Shown here: piece by piece, positions 40,606 through 49,600 of the stretch
How positions within the stretch are numbered: the first letter of the stretch is position 1
Layout of the letters: every line of letters begins with the position of its first letter
NCBI GenBank assembly: GCA_016124855.1
Contig: WGMX01000054.1
Coordinates: 1 to 64,000, forward strand
Source of the DNA: Anaerolineaceae bacterium
GTDB taxonomy: Bacteria; Chloroflexota; Anaerolineae; Aggregatilineales; Phototrophicaceae
Length of the DNA stretch: 64,000 nucleotides
Reading direction: 5' to 3'
Position numbers and translations under genes: made by a program
The notes under the pieces: model-generated
The model's database searches: none
What the model saw: the letters and a program-made list of their open reading frames with translations, nothing else
Told to the model about the DNA's origin: nothing

Positions 40606-41061
40606 ATGGCGGAAGCACAAGATTATGCGACTATCCGGCGGCGGGTGGAAGCACGCTTTCGGCAGCGGTACGGTTTTTATGCGCATCTCGCGGCTTACAC
40701 CCTTGTCAATTTGGTACTGTGGCTGATTTGGGGGCTGACGTCAGGAATGGCGTGGCAGCTCAGTGAGCGCTTCCAAATTCTCGGTGGTTTATCCACGTTC
40801 TTGACAATGCCGTGGCCTTTGATTGTGATGGCGGGTTGGGGAATCGGGTTAGTAGCGCATGGGCTGAATTATTACATTCGGTACGGCGATGGCGCTATCC
40901 GTCGGCAGGCAGCCATCAACCGTGAAGTTGAACGCGAGATGTCCCAATATGTACGTTATGAAAAACCTAAGAATGACTCGCAAATGCGGCTGACCGATGA
41001 CGGTGAATTGGAAGTGATGGAAGATGAAACCGATTGGCCGCAGAAACGTAAACAGCAGTAA
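40606..41061 (+). CDS. 2TM protein with C-terminal RLTDDGEL tail, member 5
   Basis: The 151-residue product has DYATIRRRVEARFRQRYGF, helices HLAAYTLVNLVLWLIWGL and WPLIVMAGWGIGLVAHGLNYY, the block RYGDGAIRRQAAINREVERE, and KPKNDSQMRLTDDGELEVMED. It has a longer loop between helices than member 4. CGGAGG lies before the ATG, and only 15 bases separate it from the previous stop, so the genes are co-transcribed. Confidence 0.85.
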   Translation: MAEAQDYATIRRRVEARFRQRYGFYAHLAAYTLVNLVLWLIWGLTSGMAWQLSERFQILGGLSTFLTMPWPLIVMAGWGIGLVAHGLNYYIRYGDGAIRRQAAINREVEREMSQYVRYEKPKNDSQMRLTDDGELEVMEDETDWPQKRKQQ

Positions 41062-41075
41062 AGCCGGTATGAATA

Positions 41076-41480
41076 ATGAGCAAAAACGAACTGGAACAGG
41101 ATTACGCGGAAATCCGCAAGCGCATCACCAACCGCTATAACAACCGCGCCGAGTTTTTCAGCCATCTGGTAGCGTTTTTGGTGGTCAATGGTTTATTCTG
41201 GTCACTGCTGCAACCTCAGGGGACGTGGTTTACCGTCGTTGGCATCATTTCTGGCTTATGGGGCATGGGGCTGGCGATTCATTTCATCCAATATCTGATG
41301 AAAGAAGCACAGGAACGGGCTATTGAGCGGGAAATCGAGCGTGAACGGGCGTGGCGGCGCGGCAGCAGTGAGATGCAAGACCCCGAAATTAAGCATAAGC
41401 GTGACCGTTTGACTCTGAGCCATGACGGGGAGCTGATGGAAATCGTGGAAGATGATGCACCGGTGAACAGGCGGCGGTAA
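41076..41480 (+). CDS. 2TM protein with C-terminal LSHDGEL tail, member 6
   Basis: The 134-residue product has DYAEIRKRITNRYNNRAEF, helices HLVAFLVVNGLFWSLL and FTVVGIISGLWGMGLAIHFIQYL, a charged AIEREIERERAWRR helix, and the tail KRDRLTLSHDGELMEIVED. The tail keeps [ST]-x-D-G-E-L but has His in place of the first Asp. It is 14 bases after member 5. The gene closes the cluster; the following GAF gene has its own upstream AT-rich region. Confidence 0.82.
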   Translation: MSKNELEQDYAEIRKRITNRYNNRAEFFSHLVAFLVVNGLFWSLLQPQGTWFTVVGIISGLWGMGLAIHFIQYLMKEAQERAIEREIERERAWRRGSSEMQDPEIKHKRDRLTLSHDGELMEIVEDDAPVNRRR

Positions 41481-41558
41481 GACGTAGGAAATTACTTTTC
41501 CTTGCAATAATGAATTGTACTATACTATTCATATAGATATAGGCGAGGAGTTCAGCAC

Positions 41559-42167
41559 ATGGTTATGAATCCGGTGGCGGTTGTACAGCGTGAAAATGCC
41601 CGGTTGCAGGCTGAAAATGAACACCTGCAAGACGAACTAAAAAGTCTACGCGAGTTTGTACAAGTCTTGAATGATTTGTCCGAGCGGGCAAAGGTGGCGA
41701 TGAGTGACGAGGCGTTAATGCCGATGCTCGAGGTGACTTTTACTAAAGCGCTTGGACTGCTGAACGCGCCAGACGGATCACTGATGCTGCTGGATGAAGA
41801 TAGCCAAGAACTGGTGTTTATACTGGTGCGCGGCGCTTTGGCGACTGACCTCACAGGCTTCCGAGTTTCAGCGAATGAAGGGATCGCCGGATGGGTGCTT
41901 AAGCACCAAGAAGCAGCTTTAGTGCGTGATGTCCGACGTGATCCACGTTTTTCCGAAACAGTTGATGCGGCCTTTAAGTTCCGTACACAGTCCATCGCGG
42001 CTGCTCCGTTGATTGGTGATGGTAAAGTTTACGGGCTGATTGAGGCGCTGAACCAGCCGGGAGATCAACCATTCTCCGATTCGGATTTAGGGCTGCTGCG
42101 GCTGCTGTGCCGCTTTGCCGGTGAGATGCTGGCGGATGTCGAACGCAGGCAGCCGAGCGTGGAATAG
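41559..42167 (+). CDS. GAF-domain protein with N-terminal coiled coil
   Basis: The 202-residue product starts with a leucine-rich coiled coil (VVQRENARLQAENEHLQDELKSLREFVQVL) and continues as one GAF domain (about 40-195: MLEVTFTKALGLLNAPDGSLMLLDED, GEGIAGWVLKH-like EGIAGWVLKH, AAPLIGDGKVYGLIEALN). GAF domains bind small molecules or signal through dimers. There is no output domain, so it may be a partner of the kinase upstream. GAGGAG precedes the ATG. The region 41502-41545 is AT-rich with several weak promoter-like hexamers. Confidence 0.85.
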   Translation: MVMNPVAVVQRENARLQAENEHLQDELKSLREFVQVLNDLSERAKVAMSDEALMPMLEVTFTKALGLLNAPDGSLMLLDEDSQELVFILVRGALATDLTGFRVSANEGIAGWVLKHQEAALVRDVRRDPRFSETVDAAFKFRTQSIAAAPLIGDGKVYGLIEALNQPGDQPFSDSDLGLLRLLCRFAGEMLADVERRQPSVE

Positions 42168-42306
42168 CTGCCAGAGACCGGTTACAAGTGGCAAGACAAG
42201 TGCCGCTGTTTCGTGACGTCCTGAGAGATGCTCTTTTGGGATTAGATTGTTGTGATTCCCCAAAATGCATTATCAGACTGCGAAAAGGTGTTTGCTGTGG
42301 CGAGTC

Positions 42307-43455
42307 TTAGCTGCTGCGAACCCGTTCAATGGCATTGCGCACAAGTTCAACCAATTCATCGACACCCTTGGGCGATGTTGGCGCATTTTTGAGACGTTCG
42401 AGATCGTGCAGGAAAGTGCCTAACGGTCCGACCTGCCGCGCCTGCTGAGCAGCAAGATTAAACTGCCGCTTGGCTTGATCGAGGTTGCCGATCACCAGTT
42501 GTGCCGTGCTCAGGTCAAACCGTGTCCAGTAGTCGAAGGGATTCAGATCGAGCTTATGGCTGGATATTGCTGCAGAGCGTTCATAGTATGCTTTGGCCTG
42601 CTCTAGATCGCCCCTCAGGTAGTATAAGGTTGCCAAGTTGATAATTGGGTAGGTGTTTTGCGGCGTGACTAATTCAGCGGCTTTATAGGCCTCAATCGCC
42701 TCATCGGTGCGGTTCAGGCGTTTATATAGACCACCAAGCACGGCATAGAAAGATTCACCATCAATATCGCGCACAGTAGGGTCTTGGGACAGCGCCCGCA
42801 GAAACATTTGCTCCGATTCGGCGTAATGCAGTATTTTTTCCGAAGGATCGGTCATCTTATCAGCCTGTAGACGCAGCGCATATGCCAGCGCCGCTTCGGC
42901 AGGCGGATACTCTTCATTTCTTGTCAGGGCGCGTTTCAGGTGTTCAATGCCCTTTTCAATCTGACCATTCTGCGTATAAAGAAAGCCCAGAAAATAATTG
43001 GTAGCAGGATTTTCGGGATCAAGCGTATAGGCTTCCTGATAGGTGCGCAGCGCCGACTGAATATTTTTGGCCTCTAGCTGCTGTTCTCCCAGTTGGATGA
43101 GCGACAGCGCACGGATGGCGAGTAATGTTTCATGATCGGTTTGGGCGCGGGCATCGTTGGCCGCTGCCTGCACATTTTGTCCAACGATGATGATGGGCAG
43201 CAGCACCAACTGCAAGAAGGTTTGCGCGATCCATGAAACAATTATGATGGGATCATGCGAATTGATAGCAGCCGGGAACGAGACAATAGCCAGCAGGGCG
43301 AAGGCATAGGCGCACCACATGGAGCCGACGGACTTGGTGATGAGCACAGCGAGGCGGCTGTTAAAACGTTTGATAGGGTTTGTGTCATCATTTTGATTTA
43401 AGCCCAAATCGGAGAATTGAGTTCTGGAATTGGCAATCTGTGATTTGTTTTCCAT
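42307..43455 (-). CDS. TPR protein with N-terminal two-helix membrane module
   Basis: The 382-residue protein has a hydrophilic start, two membrane helices (about 48-100: GSMWCAYAFALLAIVSFPAAI and IIVSWIAQTFLQLVLLPIIIV followed by GQNVQAAANDARAQTDHETLL), and about five TPRs (from ALSLIQLGEQQLEAKNIQSALRTYQEAYTLDPENPATNYFLG). The membrane part recalls DUF1003/low-affinity iron permease-like modules, which end in a similar QN.QA..D..R...D motif. TPRs would face the cytoplasm and bind other proteins. It is the last gene of a minus-strand run that contains the two DWL-repeat proteins. Confidence 0.75.
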   Translation of the reverse strand: MENKSQIANSRTQFSDLGLNQNDDTNPIKRFNSRLAVLITKSVGSMWCAYAFALLAIVSFPAAINSHDPIIIVSWIAQTFLQLVLLPIIIVGQNVQAAANDARAQTDHETLLAIRALSLIQLGEQQLEAKNIQSALRTYQEAYTLDPENPATNYFLGFLYTQNGQIEKGIEHLKRALTRNEEYPPAEAALAYALRLQADKMTDPSEKILHYAESEQMFLRALSQDPTVRDIDGESFYAVLGGLYKRLNRTDEAIEAYKAAELVTPQNTYPIINLATLYYLRGDLEQAKAYYERSAAISSHKLDLNPFDYWTRFDLSTAQLVIGNLDQAKRQFNLAAQQARQVGPLGTFLHDLERLKNAPTSPKGVDELVELVRNAIERVRSS

Positions 43456-43483
43456 AATCCCTTTTTTTAGGCTATAAGAATCA

Positions 43484-43608
43484 CCTTATGCATTTTATCC
43501 TCGCCCTGATTTCCTCGCAATGAGGCAGAGGGCGTTTTAATCATCCGGATTCTCTTTCAAGTTTGCTTGGAATGAGCCGGATGAGAAAACAGAGGCTGAT
43601 GCATAAGG
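43484..43608. repeat. 125-bp three-way-junction dyad
   Basis: A perfect 10-bp outer inverted repeat (CCTTATGCAT at 43484-43493, ATGCATAAGG at 43599-43608) encloses two hairpins. The first pairs CGCCCT (43502-43507) with AGGGCG (43529-43534) and CCTC with GAGG inside. The second pairs TCATCCGG (43541-43548) with CCGGATGA (43577-43584), then ATTC with GAAT and CAAG with CTTG around a TTTG loop. It fills the gap between ndk and the TPR gene and could be a structured RNA or a small mobile element with terminal repeats. Confidence 0.6.
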
Positions 43609-43635
43609 CGAGTATTTAGGATTTAAAATTTCGTG

Positions 43636-44088
43636 CTATTCGAAGATCCAAGGATCAGTATTGCGTGACCAACCTGATTTCAGTTCGTCCTCGCTAAAGA
43701 AGTTTGCGACTTCAATTTGACCGTTTTCGACACTGTCCGATCCATGAACGAGGTTGCGTCCAATTTCGAGTGCAAAGTCACCGCGAATGGTTCCCGCTTC
43801 GGCTTCCTGCGGTTTGGTCGCGCCAATGGCTTTACGGGCGGCGGCGACGGCGTTTGTGCCTTCAAAAGCGATGACTACGACCGGTGATGAGGTGATGTAG
43901 CTCACGAGGCCAGCGAAGAACGGTTTGCCGGCATGAACGGCGTAATGCTTTTCGGCGAGTGATTGTGAGATTTGCAGGAACTTCATGCCGATGATACGCA
44001 GTCCCCGTGCTTCAAAGCGGCTGATAATTTCACCCGTTAAGCCGCGCTGAACGGCATCCGGTTTGACAATAATAAATGTGCGTTCCAT
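43636..44088 (-). CDS. ndk: Nucleoside diphosphate kinase
   Basis: From MERTFIIVKPDAVQRG the product has 150 residues, the usual size. Conserved blocks are the opening KPDAVQRG, KF.....SLAEKHYAVHAGKPFF, TNAVAAARKAIGATKPQEAEAGTIRGDFA and NLVHGSDSVENGQIE with the phospho-accepting His. The enzyme equilibrates NTP pools using a phosphohistidine intermediate. It lies downstream of the DWL-repeat protein genes in the same direction, 93 bases after the nearer one. Confidence 0.96.
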   Translation of the reverse strand: MERTFIIVKPDAVQRGLTGEIISRFEARGLRIIGMKFLQISQSLAEKHYAVHAGKPFFAGLVSYITSSPVVVIAFEGTNAVAAARKAIGATKPQEAEAGTIRGDFALEIGRNLVHGSDSVENGQIEVANFFSEDELKSGWSRNTDPWIFE

Positions 44089-44181
44089 AGTAAGATCGAG
44101 TCCTTTCGACAAGAGATTGACACAATAAACGGGTCACTAACGACCCGTTTAGATACGAGACATGTACCGTTATGCCCGCGA

Positions 44182-46590
44182 TTATAGCTGATTGAGCGCC
44201 TTCCGGTAAGTATCAAGCGCGGCTTGCAGCTTGCCTTGACGCATCAACGTGTCCCCCAAGACGCGGTGAACAGCAGGGCTGGTCTTGAATTTCTCGGCCA
44301 GTTTCGTGAGATCCGTTACGACCTCATCCAAAGCGGCGTTGGCACGGATGAGCATTTCGTAATGCGGCAGGCTCGAATCAAGGTCGTTACTGGTGGCATG
44401 TGAACGGGCGCTTTGTAAAGTAGCCGCCACGTCGATGTTCTGGGCAGCAACCGGTACAGGCGCAGGTGAGGCAGGCCGTACTGGCACGAGAGCTGGTTTG
44501 GGAGGCGGTGCAGCCGGTGTAATGGCAGCGGGAGCCGCCGCAGGGGCTGGTGTGACCACCATATCATCTTTGGTTGAGGTGATGGTTTGTTTCAGCCAAT
44601 CTGGAATATCGGCTGCTTCAACATCTACATCATGCAGCCAATCCGGTACATCAGCTGACGCAGGCTGCGACTCGGTAATTTCCATTGTCAGCCAGTCGGG
44701 CATGGCGCCATCACCGGATGGCGCAGTGGCAGGTTCAGTGACGGCGGCAGGTTCGCCGCTCACGCCTGACAACCAATCGGGAACAGCGGCAGGCTGCCCC
44801 GCTGGTACTTCCGTTTCAGGCGGCATTGACACACTTTGGAGCGTGGTCGTGGTCGAAATAATGGGCGTCGCTGCTGGCGGTGGAGGGGCTGCCGGTTGTG
44901 GTGGTGCTGCTGGTTCTACAGAGCCACCGTGCGCCTCTACATACTCCATCTCAAGCGCTTCGACCCAAGGATCATTCTTGTCGATCAGGTCGGATGCGGG
45001 CGTTTGCGCTGCGCTCACCGGAACATCGGTTGGCTCGGTGAAGCCGCGTGTTTCTGACCAATTTTCGGGTGCGGGTGTGGCAAAAATGCTGTCCAGTTCG
45101 TCGGATTCCGGTTCGTCGTCTTTCAACCAGTCCGGCATATCCATGACGGAGGGCGGCTCAAGGATGGTGTCAATCAGGGCTGGCGTTTGCACCAGCGGTA
45201 CAACCGGAGTCGGCGCTTCCTCAACGGGCATTGAGTCTCCGACCTGTTCGATAAGCCAATCAGGCAGATCAGCTTTGACCGGCGGCGCGTCAGGATCATA
45301 ATCGCCTGAAAGTTCTTCGGGTTCGGGACGGCTTGCGCCTTCTTTCAACTGACGCTGCATCCATGCTTCCATCTGATCCGGTGGAACCAACTGACCTTTC
45401 TTAAGCGCCTGTTGAATGTCGTTGTCGGTCATTTCCTGAGAGGCTGGTTTGGCCGGCTCGGTCTGTGGTTTAGAGCTTTCAAAGGCTTGGGATGCCAACG
45501 AATCCAACCATGCCGCGGGGTCTGCCGGGGCTTCATCCGCAAAGGGTGACGGCTGTTTCGGCGGTTCGGATTTTGGCGGCGGAACCGGCGAGTCGAAAGT
45601 ATAGTTCGAATAACCCGACTTCGACTCGGACGAAGGGCTGACCATCGGCGGAAGATTGAGGTCGGCTTCGGTGGTCAATTCTTCGCTGCGTGCGCCCTGT
45701 CGTTTAGCCAAACTCTCCAACCAATTCACGGCATCATCATCACTTTCACCGGCGGATGCCGCTGCCGGTACATCCTGTACCCCTTGTTCTTGAGCGAGAC
45801 TCTCTAACCAGTTCACTGGATTGCTGGCAACAGGTTCGGCAGGCTTAACATCAGCCTGATCTTGAGCCAGACTTTCCAGCCAATTTACTGGATTGGTTCC
45901 GCTGGAGGCAGGTTGCGTTTCGGCGGGTTCAAGTTCCTTGCCCAATGCAGATAGATCAAATTCTGGCAGCGCATTCCCTGAATCGACCGCGAGACTTTCC
46001 AGCCAAGACAGGCTGGGCGCAGCGGCTTCCGGCTCTGTTTCTGCCGCCTCGGCCTCCAAGGGTTCGGGTGGAAGTTCATTATCCATGCCCAAATTCGCCA
46101 ACCAATCCGGTGCTTCAACTTTTGGTTCCGGCTGGTTGAAGAGAGGCGGTTGTGCTGCTGTTGGTTGGGCAGCAGGCGCGGGCGGCGTGTTTGCCGCAGG
46201 CGGTGGAGTCACTGGCGGCGCAGCTTTTGCTGCCGGTTGGGCAGCAGGCATTGGTGGCGCTGTGGGTGTAGGTGGTGGTGCAGCGGCTGCCGGCTTTGCT
46301 GCCGGGGCTGGCGGCGCCGCGGGTTTAGCTGCTGGCGTTGATGCGGCTGGCGCAGCAGGCTTGGAGACAGGCACGCCGGGGCCAATCTTCTTGCCGCGAT
46401 CTTTGCCTTCGGACGGGATATAACCGGGTTCATCAATAACGACCGAATCAGGATCAACTTCAGGTATATCAATATCCGCGGCTGTCGTAAAGCCAGCACT
46501 ATCAGCGCCTTGACGCTTGGCAAGGCTTTCCATCCACGCCATGATCTCTTCAGGAGTCATCGCGTCAAAATTTGGTGCGTTATCCGCCAT
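44182..46590 (-). CDS. Large Pro/Ala-rich protein with W[LM]ESLA/DWL motifs and C-terminal TPR
   Basis: The 802-residue product is mostly disordered Pro/Ala/Glu-rich sequence punctuated by about a dozen short motifs built round Trp-Leu: WMESLAKRQG (near residue 14), WLESLA four times, WLDSLA, PDWLIEQ, PDWLKDD, PDWLSG, PDWLTME, PDWLHDV and PDWLKQT. The first 45 residues reappear in part before the fourth motif (KRQGA...TT.AD...P). The end (SNDLDSSLPHYEMLIRANAALDEVV ... VLGDTLMRQGKLQAALDTYRKAL) is TPR-like. No signal peptide or membrane helix. It lies 35 bases after a larger protein of the same type. A scaffold role is likely, but the partner is unknown. Confidence 0.8.
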   Translation of the reverse strand: MADNAPNFDAMTPEEIMAWMESLAKRQGADSAGFTTAADIDIPEVDPDSVVIDEPGYIPSEGKDRGKKIGPGVPVSKPAAPAASTPAAKPAAPPAPAAKPAAAAPPPTPTAPPMPAAQPAAKAAPPVTPPPAANTPPAPAAQPTAAQPPLFNQPEPKVEAPDWLANLGMDNELPPEPLEAEAAETEPEAAAPSLSWLESLAVDSGNALPEFDLSALGKELEPAETQPASSGTNPVNWLESLAQDQADVKPAEPVASNPVNWLESLAQEQGVQDVPAAASAGESDDDAVNWLESLAKRQGARSEELTTEADLNLPPMVSPSSESKSGYSNYTFDSPVPPPKSEPPKQPSPFADEAPADPAAWLDSLASQAFESSKPQTEPAKPASQEMTDNDIQQALKKGQLVPPDQMEAWMQRQLKEGASRPEPEELSGDYDPDAPPVKADLPDWLIEQVGDSMPVEEAPTPVVPLVQTPALIDTILEPPSVMDMPDWLKDDEPESDELDSIFATPAPENWSETRGFTEPTDVPVSAAQTPASDLIDKNDPWVEALEMEYVEAHGGSVEPAAPPQPAAPPPPAATPIISTTTTLQSVSMPPETEVPAGQPAAVPDWLSGVSGEPAAVTEPATAPSGDGAMPDWLTMEITESQPASADVPDWLHDVDVEAADIPDWLKQTITSTKDDMVVTPAPAAAPAAITPAAPPPKPALVPVRPASPAPVPVAAQNIDVAATLQSARSHATSNDLDSSLPHYEMLIRANAALDEVVTDLTKLAEKFKTSPAVHRVLGDTLMRQGKLQAALDTYRKALNQL

Positions 46591-46625
46591 TACTCAATCC
46601 TCTCGAATCGTGTCGCCCGGTAGGT

Positions 46626-49600
46626 TTATTGTAACCAAGGCGGTATATCCACATTATCAGCTTCACTCTCACCAGCAGGTGATTTATCGGGCTGCTCGGT
46701 GGGTTTGCGCAGCCACGTCGGCAGCTTGGAGAATACAAAACGGCGCAGGGCTGTTTTATCCGCCACCACTGTAACCTGCTGCGATTCTTCGCTCACAATA
46801 TCCAGCAGCCAACCAAATTCAGGACGGACTTTCGTTTCTTTGGTCGGCTCTAGCGGTGTCGCTTCTCTGTTTGTCGGCAGGAATTCAGTTTCGACTTGCT
46901 CATCTTCAGGCGCGTCATAATCGACATCCAAGCCGGGAACCATGGCATTCAGCCAATCTGGCGCGTTGCTGGCCGGAGCAGGCGCGGCAGGCATTGACTC
47001 TTCCTGCGATGCATCATCCCATTGATAATCGTCGTTGTTTTCACCGTTGGTTGGCGCGTCATTGCTTGTCGAATTCATAGCGGTTAGCCAATCAGGGACA
47101 TCCGCCGTCATTTCAGGCGCGAGTTCCGCAGCTTCTGACCATTCTTCATCATTCATGGGCTGCGCGGTATCCAGTTCCGGTTCTGGCATATCGTCCAGCC
47201 AATTGCTCATGTCAGTCGCTTTGACTTCAGCGTTTTGATCTTCGCTTACAACCGCTTCTGGCTCATCATCGGGCTGCATAGCCGACAGCCAATCGGGTGT
47301 ATCGGCAATTCCAAGTGGTTCGGGTTCGTCTTCAGGCTGCATGGCGGATAACCAATCAGGTGTATCGGCAGCAGCGAGGGGCTCTGACTCCGCTTCTGGC
47401 TCATCATCGGGCTGCATGGCCGACAGCCAATCGGGTGTATCGGTGACAATCGGTTCCGGCTCAGCTTCTACCTTCGAGTCGCTGCCAATATCCATGCTGG
47501 ATAGCCAGTCAGGTGTATCCACAATTGCAGCCGGTTCGTCTGCTTCTTCAGCCTCGTCTGCGTCCTGTTCCATGCTGGATAGCCAGTCGGGTGTATCAGC
47601 GGCGGCGAGGGGTTCGGCTTCAGGCTCGTCTGCGTCCTGTTCCATGCTGGATAGCCAGTCGGGTGTATCAGCGGCGGCGAGGGGTTCGGGTTCAGCCTCG
47701 TCTGCATCTGGTTCCATGCTGGAGAGCCAGTCGGGTGTGTCGGCAGCGGCCAGCGGTTCGGCTTCAGCCTCGTCTGCATCCGGTTCCATGCTGGAGAGCC
47801 AATCGGGTGTGTCAGCGGCAGCGAGGGGTTCGGCTTCTTCCTCATCCGCATCCGGTTCCATACTAGAAAGCCAGTCAGGTGTGTCAGCAGCGGCGAGGGG
47901 TTCGGCTTCAGTCTCGTCGGCATCCGGTTCCATACTGGACAGCCAGTCAGGTGTGTCAGCAGCGGCGAGGGGTTCGGCTTCAGTCTCGTCGGCATCCGGT
48001 TCCATGCTGGATAGCCAATCCGGCGTATCAGCGGCGAGGGGTTCGGCCTCAGTCTCGTCTGCATCGGGTTCCATACTGGATAGCCAATCGGGCGTATCGG
48101 CAGCGGCGAGGGGTTCGGCTTCTTCCTCATCCGCATCGGGTTCCATGCTGGAGAGCCAATCAGGTGTATCGGCAGCGGCAAGGGGTTCAGCTTCTTCCTC
48201 ATCCGCGTCAGGTTCCATGCTGGAGAGCCAATCAGGCGTATCAGCGGCGGCGAGGGGTTCGGGTTCAGCCTCGTCTGCATCCGGTTCCATACTGGAGAGC
48301 CAGTCGGGTGTATCGGCGGCGGCGAGCGGTTCAGCCTCAGTCTCGTCTACATCGGGTTCCATGCTGGATAGCCAGTCGGGTGTGTCAGCGGCAGCGAGGG
48401 GTTCGGCCTCAGTCTCGTCCGCATCGGGTTCCATACTGGAGAGCCAGTCAGGTGTATCGGCAGCGGCAAGGGGTTCAGCTTCCGCCTCGTCGGCGTCGGG
48501 TTCCATGCTGGATAGCCAGTCAGGTGTGTCGGCAGCGGCCAGCGGTTCGGCCTCAGTCTCGTCTGCATCGGGTTCCATGCTGGATAGCCAATCCGGTGTA
48601 TCAGCAGCGGCGAGGGGTTCAGGCTCGTCATCTGCTTCCGCATTTATATCCATGCCGGACAGCCAATCGGGAACATCACTTGTGCTCGGAACAGGTGGCA
48701 GTTCATCGGCTGTAGACATCCATTCAAAACCGTTTTCGTCCACATTAGAAACGGGATTATTAGAAGGTGTATCCGTGTTCAATTCACCCAGCCAATCCGG
48801 GGCATCATTATCGGGTAATTCCATCGCGGGCATATCCGGTGCATCGGACTTTTCCTTACCGAGCCAATCCAACATTCCAGTAGTACCTGATTGTTGTGCT
48901 TCAGCAGGGTCATCTGCAACCATATCCGGCAGATCGGTCATCCATCCGAGGTCATCCCCGGAACCGACTCCTGCTCCATCGACAATTTCGCTGCTGGATT
49001 CTGATGCATTGAGCCAATCCGGAAAATCCTCGGATGAAACGGCGTCAGTTGGTTGGGCATCTTCCATCCATGTAAACGAATCCGTAGGTTCAGCTTCCGG
49101 CTCTGACTCTGGTTCTGAAGAGAGCCAATCCAGAGGGTCTTTTTCGTCGGCCATTGTATCCTGCCATTCTGGCGTTGCAGCCGTTGAGGAAACATCCGTC
49201 TCGAATGACGATTGTTCCGGCATAGGTGATTGGTCATTCACCAACGATTCAAGGTCAAATGCTTCGTCTAATAAACTGTCATCAGACAGCCAATCTAACG
49301 GGTCTTCACTCGAGGACTGGGCAGAAGCCTCGTCGCTGGAGGTGGTTGGAATTTGGTCAGAAGATTCGGTCGTTTGCAGCCAAGCCAGCGGATCACCGGC
49401 TTGATCTTCAGGAATGGGCAGTTCGCTGGTTGCCCTTACCGACTTGGTTTCATCTTGTTCAACCACCATATCATTGCCCCCATAGCCTTGCAGCCAACTG
49501 AGGGGATCAGCGGCATCAGCTTCTTGGAGGGCAAAATTATCGGATTCAGCATCATAAACATCTTCGTCATTCGAGCGCGCGGGTGCTTCTTCATCAATTT

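Noticed and set aside
44393..45301. A 302-codon plus-strand frame inside the 802-residue Pro/Ala-rich gene
   Set aside because: Low-complexity Ala/Gly/Ser product that follows from the antisense of Pro/Ala codons; the minus-strand gene continues the DWL motifs across it.
47341..49404. A 687-codon open frame on the plus strand, opposite the DWL-repeat gene, encoding Ser/Gly/Ala repeats such as SQSGVSAAARGS
   Set aside because: It is the mirror of the 72-bp repeat array: the biased codons of the acidic minus-strand protein leave the complement open. It has no ribosome site, and the minus-strand frame has TPRs, a promoter and good codon use.
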